Origin: Pseudisothecium myosuroides
Taxonomy: Eukaryota > Streptophyta > Bryopsida > Hypnales > Lembophyllaceae
DNA length: 64,000 nt
Direction of reading: 5' to 3'
Assembly: GCA_951799445.1 (NCBI GenBank)
Contig: OX637289.1
Location: 48,150,264 to 48,214,263, forward strand
The notes under the pieces were generated by a model. The model did not search any database. It saw only the letters and a list, made by a program, of their open reading frames with translations, and had not been told where the DNA came from. Shown here piece after piece: positions 1 through 12,690 of this stretch (position 1 is its first letter; each line of letters starts with the position of its first letter). A program made the position numbers and the translations under genes.

Positions 1-543
1 TTGTGAAGCTTGAATATGTCCATCCTTCAAAGCATCGCCATCAGTCGTTTCCAAAGGTCTTGGCAACAGCACACAGTACTTGCCGTGCTTAGGTAGCAGA
101 AAATGGCTCTACACTAACACCACATCACGGTACTATTTTTGCCGTTTATCCCGTCACTTCTACATTTGCCCGGCAACGGAGGGCCTCTGTAGAGGGCAAT
201 ATTACAATCACACTAATTTGGTCAACAAAGACTGTAGGCACAGTGGATGTCGACGTGGATGCGATGGAGGATAATGGGGGGGTGAAGAAGGGGACAAACT
301 TTTGTGAGAATGAGGACAAGCAACTGTGTTCTTTTTTTTTAATGGATATGCTATTCTATTCATTACATTGAATAAACAGCTACATATGAAAGACAAATTT
401 TATCTTTATTTTTTAGAGATGAAATCATATGTTGAATACAAGTAAAAAAAATTCATATTTTTTGGAAAATTTTGCAATTATTGTAAATTTTCAAAGGAAA
501 AATTAAAAATCAAAAAATTAAAAATTCAATCATAAGCTTTGTT

Positions 544-752
544 CCAATGCATAACCTTCAAGTATGTGGGGACGTTTTGGAACCAATTGTTCACAATGCA
601 CACACTTCATACTTTTGAAGGAAGGAGAGAATCCTAAACAAATAAAAATAAAACTTAAGTCACAAACCTTAATCCAATGCAAAACCTTTAAGTATGAGGG
701 GACGCTTTGGAATCAATTGTTCACAATGCACACACCTCATACTCTTGAAAGG
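544..752. repeat. Two tandem ~130-bp units, each a hairpin
   Basis: Two diverged copies of a unit start with ccaatgc at 544 and 674, a period of 130 bp. Each unit contains an inverted repeat: arms 555-566 with 608-621, and 685-696 with 738-752. The arm core is CCTTCAAGTATG facing CATACTTTTGAAGG, with a ~40-nt loop. The two hairpins share loop sequence, including the ttcacaatgcacacac stretch. It could be a duplicated foldback MITE or a small-RNA precursor. Confidence 0.6.
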
Positions 753-837
753 TAGACAAAATCCTAAGCAAAAAATAATGAAAGAATATATAAATAAGAA
801 TATAAGTTATCTAAAAATTTATATAAAAATAAAATTG

Positions 838-985
838 AAGTTTCTATAAATATTAATAAGTACATGTAATAAATATGTATATTGTATGAGATATTTACAT
901 AAAAATAAAAATAAAGATTCTATAAATATTAATAAGTACATGTATATGTAATAGATATGTATAATGTAAAAGATAAAGCTTTTAT
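838..985. repeat. AT-rich tandem duplication
   Basis: The segment tctataaatattaataag followed by tacatgtaa and atatgtat occurs at about 843 and again at about 918, roughly 75 bp apart. The second copy has an extra short AT insertion. There is no coding content. Confidence 0.55.
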
Positions 986-1389
986 TTTTGTGAGGTAAAA
1001 CTTTTGTAAGATTGAAGAAAAACTATTGTGACTTCAAAGAGCACTGCAGTGGCATTCACTATGACTTGGCGCCTTGGTGGCAATTGAAAAGTGATAGTCA
1101 ATCTAATTTTAGCGGGTTGTTGGTGGGGAACTGTGGATGACCACGGCACAACCACATCTCATGGGGTAGTATGTACCACGCCACTTGTTGGTGCCATGGT
1201 CATTTGGAGAGCAACTGGTGGCAATGCTCCTAGGCGTTAGCACTTTTACATTACTTTCCACGCCCGCCGCCTTGGCTCCGAGGCCCAGGGTTCATCTAGT
1301 CCTCTGCGTCTTCCGCGATTGTAGCAATTGGACATTGGGCCAAAACTAAAGGAAACATAGATCCTCATAAAACTGGTTTCAAGAAATCC

Positions 1390-1492
1390 TCATAGAAGTC
1401 AATTTAAGAACCACCTCATTCCGTTCCATATCCATTTCCATTTTATAAAGGCTGTTTTTAATGTCCGAGCGGTTTTCAAACCTCCCACCTTA
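1390..1492. repeat. Fragment of the TAAGGTAGGAGG-ended MITE family
   Basis: The block ends at 1481-1492 with CCTCCCACCTTA, preceded by text like tttataaaggctgtttttaatg. This matches the right end of the complete element at 38551-38964. No matching left terminus was found, so this is a truncated copy. Confidence 0.45.
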
Positions 1493-1968
1493 GGTCACAA
1501 TAATAATAAATGTCATGTTAAGATTCACCTTCAAAAAATAGAATGCAAAAGATTCCTTCCTACAAATGTTATTGCAATTCAAAGGCAATGAAGCTAAAAT
1601 GTAGTTAAAAATTCCTTGCAACCCTTCACTACACATTGTTGTACAATCATTGGGTGGTGATACAAAATTTTGTTCCCATCACAATTGAATTGGTAGTTGA
1701 ATCGTGTGGTAAATGGCAACGGTTGTTGTTTTGTTTTTTGGATGTGTGCAGTCATTGGCAAGTTTACTCTAGTGATGTGAAAGTTATGGAACTTAATGTT
1801 TTGCAAGCAATCATGGCATCATCCTACAAAAATAACTCATAGGATTCATTTTTGAACTCAATTTTTACAATTTAAAAAATAAAAAAATTCCACATAGTTT
1901 GAATTTGTTTGTTAGAACAATTTCACCATTGGAATTATTGTATTTCAATTCCATCTTAGAGCTATTAT

Positions 1969-2598
1969 CCCCTAAATGCTTGAGGCACCAAATTTTAGTG
2001 TCACCAATATTTTGAAGTTAAATAAAACTGAACCAAGTTATTATTTCTAGTAGTTTATATTTTTGAATTTTTTTTTTAGAAGTCTAGTTTTAGCATCAAA
2101 AATCCGATTTTGAGAATGAATGATTATGATTTGTTGATTCAAGATTTTGTGCAAGGGTGTCCATTGCAAATTTTGATTTTCTTGTATTAGGGGCTCTTGA
2201 AAATGAGCCTCAAATATACAAGATCTTAGAGGAAAAATCACAATAGAAATTCACTTAAAACATTGTAGAATAGATTTGGGAAGCCCAAAATTGATACTAT
2301 AAGTATGTTGTCTTTTGACCTCATCTTTTTTTGGTGACCAATTTTTTAGATTTGACATGTGTAAAATGGATTAAAAGACTTCAAATCACTTTTGTAATTT
2401 TAACACCCTCACAATCAAACATCATAATCTTTGAATCCATAAGTGATATTGTTATATTTTCTTTTCCCATGTAACATGTCTACTTTGAATTTGTACAATT
2501 ACAATTCAATAAAATTGGTAAAACTTATCAAAGGAGGCTTTTTATTGAATTCAGAGCAAAATCAAAGAAGTTAAAAAAAGGCCTTGGGCATTTAGAGG
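1969..2598. mobile_element. piggyBac-derived MITE (~630 bp)
   Basis: The left end at 1969 reads CCCCTAAATGCTTGAGG after TTAT. The right end reads CCTTGGGCATTTAGAGG followed by TTAA at 2599-2602, so the termini are imperfect inverted repeats next to TTAA-like target sites. Its 3' part (about 2190-2598) is repeated at 27393-27798. The terminal CCCCTAAA motif matches the autonomous piggyBac element at 30167-36666. It has no coding capacity. Confidence 0.65.
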
Positions 2599-2599
2599 T

Positions 2600-3000
2600 T
2601 AATGATTTAGATTTTCATTCTATTTTGTATTAACCTCTACTTAACAATTTTTTGAAGAACAAAAATCAAGTTGATTTTTAATTTTCTTTCATAAAAATTA
2701 GAAATTCAAAATTTGTATTACAAAAATTTAAACTAAGAAGACTCAAAATCTAATTATCAAGTTACACAAGGAGTAAAAAATTTGTTTTTCTTCACTTTGA
2801 ATGCAAAAACCTTGCAATCAACAAGAAATTTCTGAAATTTCTTCCATACATTCTTAGACCAATCTAGTCCAAGTCTAGTCCAAGATCGTATGCTTAGATA
2901 TGCAAAATTAACAATTTTCAAAGTTTTTTTGCTCTTTGCAATAGAAATGGCAGTTTTGAGTGATATTCGAAGATAACAAGGCCTTGGGAGACTTCTGGGG
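2600..3000. mobile_element. piggyBac MITE remnant, right end
   Basis: The segment ends GACTTCTGGGG directly before TTAA at 3001-3004. The 60 bp before that contain atagaaatggcagttttgag and aaggccttgg. Both blocks occur, inverted and in the same order, in the first 65 bp of the autonomous piggyBac element (from 30167). The left boundary is not defined; it may abut the preceding MITE at a shared TTAA. Confidence 0.5.
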
Positions 3001-3020
3001 TTAATTCAACCTAGCCCATC

Positions 3021-3287
3021 TAAGGTAGGTATCCTTAAACCGCCACTGAACTTAAAGCGCCATCTTCAGTGTGTGTACATCTCCAAAATCAGTTATGTAC
3101 CTCTGTGGAAGAAACGCTTTTAGAACCAAACTTTGTTCCTTCATAACTTTTGCATACAGTATCCATATGTTGCGTTCTTTGGTGCATTGGAACCTCCTTT
3201 CCCTTGCCAATAAGAATATAGAAGAATTTGAACAGTCTGTAATTAGGCACAGGAGCAATTTGTGACGGTTTAAGGATACCTACCTTA
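3021..3287. mobile_element. MITE with 22-bp perfect terminal inverted repeats
   Basis: Positions 3021-3042 and 3266-3287 are perfect inverted repeats of 22 bp, beginning TAAGGTAGGTATCC. The 267-bp element is non-coding. Its interior (about 3130-3250) recurs in diverged form at about 56215-56300 without the termini. The outer TAAGGTAGG matches the ends of the larger elements at 38551 and 53923, so these may form one superfamily. It lies about 490 bp beyond the stop codon of the DCD gene. Confidence 0.75.
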
Positions 3288-3775
3288 TTGGCGAAAAAAT
3301 ACTTCGGGGTACCTCACGGCTGGAGACCGCATCTATACATGAAGCCAGGTATTGACTTTAATACCACAACAATCAATGTAAAGCCCAGTGCTGTACAGTA
3401 CAACTGTACAACTACTGTTTAGTAAAAAAACATCCCACACAAGGAGTTCGTTCATACTGGAGTTGCGAACGCTCAGACTGGACGAAACAAGCGAAGCAAT
3501 CTTGTAACCTTAGTCTGACAATTCAGTTGTCCGCAATATTCTATCTTCTTGCCCGCTGCACATTCCACACAGGGACCTAAATGCTCTGCATGACGAGAAA
3601 TGCACACGAAAACAAATTAGGACTTCGATTTTACAGAAAACTGATTAATAAACTATTGCCAGAAGTAAAGACAGCCAAAAGGAAACCTGCAGCAAATATT
3701 TCACCAGGAGGAAGACGACGACAACAAAATTCAGCACATCACCAAACAAGTGCAGATATCAGCGTTTTGAATAGG
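3288..3775 (-). other. Probable 3' UTR/downstream region of the DCD gene
   Basis: The base composition resembles the adjacent gene rather than the AT-rich spacer. No coding exon or clear polyadenylation signal was found. The region follows the predicted stop codon at 3776-3778 and ends at the MITE at 3287. Confidence 0.4.
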
Positions 3776-6700
3776 TTAACTTAAGAACTCACGGCAATCA
3801 ATAATCAGATGGTCAGCCCTTCTTATGAAGCAGTAGCAGCATAAATTTGTTTGGTCAAGGTTTACAGCTCCCGGAACTAGTTCTGAACTAGTCGGTAGAT
3901 GCATCGAGAGTGGCTCCTCGTTCCAAGCTGAAGTGGTCTGCATGGTGCTTGTCGAAGAGAGTCCTAAGTCGTCTCTGAGAGAGTCAGGAAGGGCATGATC
4001 TATCTGTTCACACAAGAAGCGATATTCAGATATTATAAGAGCAGGAAAACTATCAATATCATCGACCTGAGTACTACATCAATCTGCTGACAGGTCATTT
4101 GTAACAGCTACCTTACTTTAATAGAAAGGAAAACATAACGACAAGAGTGGAACTGACAGAGCAAGGACAGCGGACTTGTCAAGAAAACGTATACTTTGTC
4201 GCATGTTGCATCACAAGTATGGATAAACCCAAGAGCTCCTTGACAAAATTGATAAATCTCCATCCAAGAAATATGAAGCAATTAATAAGAAATAAAAAGA
4301 ACCTAGATGTAAGAAAAAAACTAAAAAAAACTAAACTATACTTCAGCTCCAAAATTATGGTTGCAGTGACAAAATACTTCAGAGATTAGAGCATCATTTG
4401 AATTCATGAAACATCTAAGCTGACCAACCAAAAATCAATTAACACTCTTGATCTCTTGATGTCAAGGTGGACTACAATAAAGAGTAGGGAGCTTTGAACT
4501 AACCTCATAATGTGAAGGGAGCTCACTTAGTTCTACTGATGATGATTCAACAGGCGCAGCACCACTGATGTTCCCTTTCAGCTGCTCAGATATTGGAGGT
4601 GATGATAAAGGAGCTATGAACTTATGGTCTTGAGAATTTGATCGGTTTCCATACTGTGATATTTGCTGGAGATCGAATTCAGTTCCCAGAGTCGACCAAC
4701 TTGAAGGCTTTAAGCCATCAAAGAGATGTCTCTGCCGTCCTTGTTCTACAGCGAGTGGATTGTATGCTAGTTTTGGCCTAAGCGCATTACCTCTAAGTAA
4801 AGATTCAGGGTGTGATGAAAAGCTTACTTCTGACTCAGAATCTGGTCGTGCACCCATATCAATCATTTCAGACAGAGATGAATGATAATTTTGAGAACTG
4901 TTCCCTTCTCGAGTTTCCATGTGCATGAAACTATCTTTTCTAGTATCAGCAGACGATGCCTGCATTACCAAATGGCTTTCATCAGCGAGCTGTACCTCTA
5001 GAAGCATAGAGAGCCTGTCTCAAGTTGGTCTTGTTGATCAGAATCTGATCCTCCGGATCAGATCAGTAAGGCAAAAGACACCCACATTAACATAATCAAC
5101 ACTGTTCTGAAACGAAAGTTGTTTAAAGGTCTGAATTAGAACTATAATCTCGTGAAATACACGACAATCAAAACTAAACATATGCTTACCTTAGGAAACA
5201 GATGCGGCCAAAGAGCCATGGGAGACGGTGCAACCCCTTGCTCAGGAATTTTTCTTGTGAATCCATTTTGAGAAACCTCCGGCCAAACAGATTTAGCTCC
5301 TTCAACATCATTAATTGATGAACCTGGAAATGAAAAGACTCGTGCACTTGCCAATTGGGAATCCGGTTCATGAGCAACAAGCGCTTGGCCACTTTCCGGA
5401 ACTTTACCTCCAGAACCACTAGAAAGGGAGCTCCAAGAATCTACACAGCAAGCGCACAATTAAGCGTCAGATGATAACTCGTGGAATGTACAGCTGGCAA
5501 TGATGTCTCCTGATAGCAAAAACATCGCCGTTCAACTCTGGGTAATATCTAAATAGATCATGCTCGCCTAACAACATGAACACTGTGATCTCAACAACAA
5601 ATACAATTATCAATAGCGTTTACCTACTATCCACTGTCAATCAAATAAATAGTCTAACTAAAAATTCAAGAGCAAAGAATGCGGTCATGAGACAGCTGCG
5701 ATAAATAAGAAAACTGATAAAAATAAATGAAGCAGATGAACTAGACATTGACCAAACGTCCAAAGAACTGTCAAATGTTTCACTGCAAAGCAGATTTGAG
5801 GCAATCTCGTGCAGAAAACTTTCACCTTTGGTCACCTCATTTGTTGCCAAAGAAGCTGCACTTGCAGAAGTCACAGAGTACCCCTGACCCATTGCTTCCG
5901 CAACGCGATCTTGTGTACATGAACTTTCGGAGGCACTTGAGCTTAACTCCAGTAGTTCCTGAACACCTGCTATTGAAACTGGGTTGGTTGTCGAAGGAAC
6001 CCAAGAAAGTCGTGATTTGTTTTTTCTTTCAAACATTGTCACCAACTGTTCCACCTGCACAAGAAAGACTGGACCGGGTTCATGGAAGCAATAGTTGTCG
6101 ATCGAAAAGATTTTTGAACCAAGCCACAGTAAATCTTTCCGTCACTCGTGGCCAAAAGTAAATTTCAACGTCAACCACTTCAAATTAACATCTTTCTATG
6201 TCGCAGTTTTCAAAGCGCAAGAGGTCTACTCCCATCACTCACCGTGCGGGATTGTAAAAACAAGGGTCTCCCATCCATTTGTTTTGCTTCTGGCAGGATA
6301 GTGTCAAGCTCCCCCACCGAGAGTGGGAGTGAGTAGTTTTCCATACAGTCAAAAGGTACAGGAAACTCGTGATCAATTGGCATCTGCAACACTAACTCAG
6401 CTTAGTAAGCATAATAATTTAAAATGAAAATTGAGATTCGCGAGGCACCATACTTATCTGTAACATACGGGGGGAACATAGCCATAAGCAGAGAGAACTG
6501 GCGGCAGATTCACTTCAAAACCTAATTTTTGTAAAGCTTGAGTGTTTAGTTTAAAGGTCAGTTCATGATTCTATCGAAGATTTAACAAACAATTAAGAAA
6601 GCATAAAATAACAGCATACAGCCCGTACTGACGTCGTTGGATACAAAAAAGAGAAACAGCATCAGGTAGGAGACTCTCACCGCCTGCAAAGAAGATGACA

Positions 6701-9700
6701 CATATACCCCATAGAGCTGTCTGCTCTCGATATTGAATAAGAAAAGCTTACAACATCCTGGAACAATACTTGGCACATTTACCAAATACCTGGCATCTAT
6801 GGAAAAGGATTTCATCTGCTTGTACATAGATAGGGTTTGATTGTTACAGCCAATAACCTGGCAGCACAACAAATATTGCTAGTCAAGAACAGCAGCATCA
6901 TTGACAAATCGCCCAAAAGAGATACTAACCAAAAATTGATGACAAAACGCCAACCCTTCGAATAGGAGTACAATGTCCAACACCTTCACACTCCTCTCAT
7001 GAAAAAATTACGGCTAAATGATTAACAGATGCACAAAATCAACACACCTAAATGTTTAATTTCACGAGTACACGTCTGAGGAATGGCACTTTTGAAATAG
7101 ACGAAAGTACCATTACATAAACACCAGAAACTCCATTTTACTTTTCAAAGATGTCCTTACCTGACCAAAAGAGGGAGTACTGGTTGGAGCCATTGGAAAT
7201 GGAAACCCAAGACCAGAACTGTTTCCAGGCTGAAACAACGTGGAGGTTATAGGTGCTCTGCTGTCAACATGGAACGAAGCAGGAGGGTTGATCTCCTGCT
7301 GTAATGACATTTTCGATACAGGATTAGGAGCATAGGCTTGATTCTGAGAAACTGGCACCTGCATAAATCTTGAATTCTGGGCATTGCTGGTGTCCATTGT
7401 CGAGATTCTGAGACTAGATGAAACTATCGCACGAGGAACAACTCTTTTGCCTAGGTGATACGCGGTTGATGGTGCTTCGACAAAAGAAGAACTATGAGAA
7501 GCTGAGTAATCAATGTTGCCGAAAGATGCTAGATTGGCCTGAATATCTTCAGACATAGGATCTAGTTCCTGTGAGCGAGTGGTTGAAGAATAATTAAGCA
7601 TGGATGCCGCATGAGAGTTGCCAACTAATGGCCCTGGCACTGAGAGAGAACCATTTAAAGTAGTGTCAAGTTCTGGTGCAGCAACAGGGTCATGAAGTGC
7701 AACATCTAAACGAGGAAACCACCCTCTGCTTGATACTTGCGGAGGTGGAGGCACTGACGTGATTACGGTTCTCATGGAGCTCTCTTCAGAAAATCCAGAA
7801 ATCTGCGCTTCAGGATGTGTCTGGGCGGCATGTAGAGCTTCGTTGAAAGATGTTACTGATGCATCACCCTCCCCTATGTTCTGGTAACTAGCAGATAAAG
7901 GCGATACACCTTTGGGAACAGAGCCAGATAAAGCAACACCTGACTGATCAGAGTCATTTACTATAGGATTCCCTACTTGGGTTTTGCTAAATTTTAGTGT
8001 GGACACTGCTTCAATTGAGTCTCTGAGAGGAACTCCGTCGACCACCTCCAAGGCATTGCCTGGGGTTGACCCAGGTAAACGAGTTACATCTGTAGAAAGC
8101 AACATGGAGAAATAAGGTGATCAAAGATTCAGGGGAAACCACTATAGAATGCCCTTCTAAATTGACCGCCTCAGGGAAAATGAGGTAAGATGATGAGTAG
8201 GAGGAAGTCGCGAGTCCACTTACTTTCTATCTCGACGATAACAGGTGATTTAATATCACTCTCGGTTGCAGAAGTTGACAAAACTTCCTTTAACATCTGA
8301 AATACCAGATCAGAATGTCAATATCATGGAACTTGATAAATAAAATTAAACATGAAAGTTTGCAGACTCGCAAATAAACTACGCAAACTGCAAATCTAAA
8401 GGGAAAAATGCAGCGATGTGCAGGTGTCAAGTGATCAACCTCAAATATCAAAGGATGAAAATTTGTAGTTAAAGCTGACAGCCGACGTCACTAGACTGTA
8501 AATATATGTCTGAAGTGAACCAACAAGCGCAAGTAGCCTTTCATTACGGCCAAATACCACCAAGCTACGTAATAATGAAAACTGGCCTTAGAAAAGAACA
8601 CACAATGCGCACAATAGAGTATATTACTTGATTCTTAACGACAGCCTTGAGTGATTGAATTTTATTGTTTGGTTCAGACTGCTTGTCTAGCACAGTAGGA
8701 ACTGATTCAGCATCTTCAGCAGGCTCTGTCGCTGAAGGAAGAGTGAAACCATCCCGGAACAGATGCAGCTTCTTCCCTTTCGAAGCTTTTACCTTCTTCG
8801 CCTGCGCATTGACTAATTTTCAGGACGCAGAAAGAATTCAAGCCTAGAACCCTAAACCTTAAACTTCGCAGAAATTGAAGGTCATCAGCAGTTGGAATTT
8901 TTCCCCTTAAATCATTCAGACGTGAGATAGCAATGCCATTAAAATTTCTTACTTCGTTTGATCGATTAGGAAGCAAACTCTTACTAAAGATGTATATTCA
9001 ATCCAACATTTTAAAGTTTGAGGAAAACCTTTGCTCTGCGCTTTGGATCCTTAGCAACCATCTCCGGTTGGTGCTTCTCCTTTATGTAGATGTGAAGTGG
9101 CATATCTTGTAACTTGGCCTTGTTTGCTGATACCTCCGACTGGGTCACTTTTTTGTCCTGAATATCAAAGATTGTTTATTAGCCCCTCACGAAGGACCTC
9201 CGATCAGAGGCCAAAGACAATTTATGTACTACAACGTTAAGCTCTACTAAAACTTCAAGACGGAAATACTTTTACCATCACGTAGAATAGAGAACCCTAC
9301 ACAGACACTGCTAGTTATTCCTCATATATGAAACTGAACTCAATAAATTGGCAATACATCCAGTAAGATAAGCAACTATATCCCATTTGTGTAGTCTCAA
9401 CGTGCTATGGACTATGCTGAGAAGTAAACACCAATAACCTAAAGATAACCTGATCCATTGCCAAGAAATATAAGACTCGGAAGGATATAAAGAGACCTCT
9501 TCAGCTGTTGATTTGACCAATACAGTTGGCACGTCAACCGCTTCGTTTAACTTATCACTGGAGGAAGGGGTTTCTTCTTGCAAGTCCTTACACAGCGGAA
9601 TTGATATGCAGTCCTTTTCTTGTGATTCTAACTTATTCACCTGCCGCACATTAATCATCTTTAGGGGTTCAAATTTTGACTATACAGAGAACAAAATAAC

Positions 9701-11866
9701 AGAAGCCAGCACAACAAGTGCATCTTGTTAGGATGGGAAAGGTAGCTACACAGTTCACATGAAAGGCAGAGGAGTCGAGCTAGCGGTGGGGTGGGGTGGG
9801 TGGGTCAACTCATCTAGGCTTATGACTGAAGGATGAAGAAATTTAAGAGCATCAACATATACAAAACTGCACAAAGTCACCAGTTCCAACAGAGGTCTGA
9901 GATTCACTGCACTCATCGAAATTCCTTGATTCTAGCAGTACAACTTGTCAACACTCATCAAATTAAATTAAGGCATATAAATATAAAAAATCAGAATCAG
10001 AAAGGTACCGTCATTGCTATTTGATTCGGATTCTTCGAAGACTTATTTGAGCGATCTGCAAAGTATTATTCAATGGGTAGTATCCACGTCAACAAATGAG
10101 CAATAACAGAGTACATGCCCCTTTAAGAATTCAGTACATGTCCAGCTGATGCCACAGGTATTATTGAGTCATGAAGACAAACCAAAATAGAAGTGATGCG
10201 TATATAAAGATCTGATGATTTAATTTCATCAATAGCTCATCTGTTAAGAAACCTCAAGGTGTGTTTCTTACCTGCCAAGGCAGGTTTCGAATCACTCTTG
10301 TTGTGCATCTTTTCATTGTCAGATCCACGCCAGCAGTTTTGTGTTTCGGAAGTTTTATTAAGGTTCCTCGACTTGTCGACCTCCTTCAAATTCAAATTCT
10401 CGTCCAATAATCTTGACTTACTTGGAACAGGATTTGTTCGTGAAGCACAGTTCCCTGATTCAACATGAGATTCCCCATACTCTTTATGAGTCATATCTTT
10501 ACTTATCTCTTCTTTTGATCGCGGCCCATCCGTGGACTTCTTTGATGAGTCCTTTCCGTCACACTCTAGCACCATTGCCACGTTTATTCTCGCAGTTCTC
10601 TTCCTAAATTTCTTATCACTCTCTGTCAAATCCTTCTCAGCCCTGTTCTCAGCGCCTGCTTCAAGCGCATTTACGTCCTGCAGGGACTTCCATGCAATAA
10701 ATATCCTCAAAACAAATACATGCAGCCAATTCAAATATTTCAAGGAATTCGAGTCGTCGATGGTATACTAGCAAAACAAAGCGCAGGTGGAGTGAAATTG
10801 AGTCAGAATAGGCAAATTTAGAACACTAAACAATTCTCCCGGATTCACTAAATCATCTTCACCAACATCAATCATAGAAAAAAAATTGCACAGTAAGACC
10901 TGGATTCTTGGAGGAAAGTTAATAAGGGCAATCATTGAATTCCATGAAATGATCCAAAATAAATTGGCATAAGTAAGGTCTTTCTTCTAAGGGAAGTCAG
11001 CAGCGGAAGAGAGTTGTGTAGGAGGCAACAAGCTCGACCAACCAAAAATGGATATTACCTGTTCGTCAGCATCCTCTGAGGGATTCGCTCTTTTGAAGAG
11101 TATTTTTGGAGTGTCTGCTGCCGTGCATTTGAACATTGCACTGAATGCCACAGCACCTTCACGATCCTCAAGATTAGAAGCTGCTGAGTACCGATTTCTG
11201 CTAGCGACTGCACGGCCATCTCCCACGCCAGCCTTAGCTACACATTTCTGTTCTTGCTGAGCTAATTCCCCCCCTCCAGGTAAAGTGGCCTTGTCGGCAC
11301 GTTTGCGAATTTTGGAAACCGCGATCCTGAGAGAAGGACGAAAAAGACAAGCCGCACAGAATTTTAGGTCATAGTTACTACACAACGAAAAGGCGGCCTA
11401 CCAAGGAAGAGGAGGATTGAAACGAGGAAAGGAGCAAGCCCGCCCGCCAGCCAGCAAGAAAGGAAGCCGACCTCTGGTCCAAGGGGCGAGAACAAAACCC
11501 CTTGCGGAGCGCCCCAAAGAAGGACAGGTAGTCGCAGGCGGAGTGGAAGGAGGACTTCTTGTGCAGGTGCGGGTGCGGGGAGTGTTTCTTGGATTTGGGG
11601 GTCCAAGCCGCGGAACAGTCGTCGGAGTCGGAAGAGCGATCCGAATCCTCGGAGGAGTCGGGGCGGTCATCGCTCCACTCATCAAAGGAGTCGAACGAGT
11701 CTTCGGCGAGGAAGGAGGTGTCGACGTCGTCGACAATGTCCTCATCCTCGCCCTCATCGGCCTCATCGTCGGAGGAGGGCGAGGGCAGGTAGGGAGCCAA
11801 CAGGCAGGGGAAGTCGAAAGAGGAACGCGCGGCGGGGGCGTGAGCCGCGGCCGCGGCCATGGCCAT
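3776..11866 (-). CDS. DCD (Development and Cell Death) domain protein, 16 exons
   Basis: The predicted 1394-aa protein has exons, in transcript order: 11472-11866, 11059-11326, 10272-10677, 10009-10055, 9497-9640, 9029-9157, 8628-8801, 8224-8296, 7161-8089, 6681-6857, 6469-6570, 6243-6383, 5826-6054, 5190-5440, 4504-4995 and 3776-4003. All joins keep phase. Exons 10-12 (residues ~856-995) encode the DCD domain: CNNQT, then IVPGCCKLFLFN and RQLYGVYVSSS, then a C-terminal half ending NYSLPLSVGELDTIL. This follows the family pattern of a CNN(D/Q)T start, a PG-LFLFN core, a RQLHGVFEA-like strand and a closing FELS-like motif. The N-terminus is Ala-rich, then strongly acidic and Ser-rich; the long middle is Ser/Pro-rich and probably disordered. 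DCD proteins in plants are linked to stress responses and programmed cell death. The start was chosen because it is the first ATG in the open frame; ATG 11860 is equally possible. The long N-terminal extension is not recognised. Confidence 0.75.
9785..9804 (+). other. G-quadruplex-like G-run in an intron
   Basis: Four or more G-tracts separated by single T residues lie in the intron between exons 4 and 5 of the DCD gene. The G-rich strand is the + strand, which is the template for this - strand gene. Confidence 0.5.
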
Positions 11867-12149
11867 ATCGATGGCAATGGCAGTGGCAGGGCCTGCCTGG
11901 GACACAACAACGACGCCAATATGGAGAACTGCAATCACAACGACGACGACGCGCGAGAGCGAGGGCGAGAGAGCACCGAGACGCTCCAGCGATAGCCAGC
12001 GGCAGAGGCACGATGTAAGTTAAGTTACCAACGAAAAGAAGCCCCACCTCCGTCACCATCGACTCAGTGCGACTGGGCGGGTGGATGATGAATGTCGGGA
12101 ACCTTGAACTTCATCCAATTGCTGGATAGGCGGAGCTTCAAGACAATGA

Positions 12150-12284
12150 GGTAGGAGGTCCTTAAATAGAACGGGTTCTAAATGCGTCCTCTATCTAGGA
12201 ATGGGTGACATATTCTTTTAAAAATTTATTATGGTCATTGATGAGTTAGGTAGGCTTAAATGGTCTACTTTTGAACCTCCTACC
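12150..12284. mobile_element. Short MITE with GGTAGGAGGT termini
   Basis: GGTAGGAGGTCC at 12150-12161 faces GAACCTCCTACC at 12273-12284, inverted with one mismatch in 12. The ends resemble those of the ~410-bp elements at 38551 and 53923, so this may be a deletion derivative. It lies just upstream of the DCD gene. Confidence 0.45.
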
Positions 12285-12447
12285 TTAACTGAAGGTAAAG
12301 AGGGACTTTCGATGAAAAATGTCAAAACCAAAATCCTGAGAAATAGAGGAGTGGGGAGGGGGTTATTTTGTTGCAATAATCTCTTTTCGAGGTTAAATAT
12401 TTTGAAGTTTTTGCAAAGCTTACAACAAAACCTACAATAATGGCAAC

Positions 12448-12690
12448 TAGTGTGCCTTTTGCCATTGCCACAGCCAATATAAAAATAATGTAATTTTCTA
12501 ATTTTCTAATTCATAAAAAAATTGAAATTCAATGTCTTTCCTTCTGTGAGTCTAGACGCCACAAAACAAAGCTTGTGTACCCTTCCTCGCTAAGGGCTTT
12601 TTGACGATACCAAGAATGTGATTAGGAGATGCATAGTCTAGAAGATCTCACCGTAACAAACAAACAGTCTAACTTAAGGTACACATTCTA
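12448..12690 (+). repeat. Dispersed repeat, family C, copy 1
   Basis: The copy begins actagtgtgccttttgccattgcc. It then contains aattttctaat, a cgccacaaaacaaag block, a gtacccttcctcgc block, gatctcaccgtaacaaacaaac, and ends near aacttaagg. The same ordered blocks occur at 16974, at 63545, and inverted at 27799 and 46415. It has no coding capacity and the class is unknown. Confidence 0.55.

Larger units (their letters stand above)
1..3020. other. AT-rich intergenic spacer with repeats
   Basis: No gene could be supported here. Bases 1 to about 310 have balanced base composition and may be the edge of a transcription unit outside the window. Beyond that the DNA is strongly AT-rich. The stretch holds a tandem hairpin pair, a second tandem duplication, and MITE copies listed separately. 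Short reading frames on both strands show no recognisable protein and no splice-consistent structure. Confidence 0.6.

Noticed and set aside
5748..6161. Plus-strand frames across the DCD gene exon 13
   Set aside because: The minus-strand reading continues the DCD protein in phase with good splice sites on both sides.
11417..11995. Long plus-strand frames opposite exon 1 of the DCD gene
   Set aside because: They are shadows of the GC-rich, phase-consistent minus-strand exon and have no ATG-led recognisable protein.
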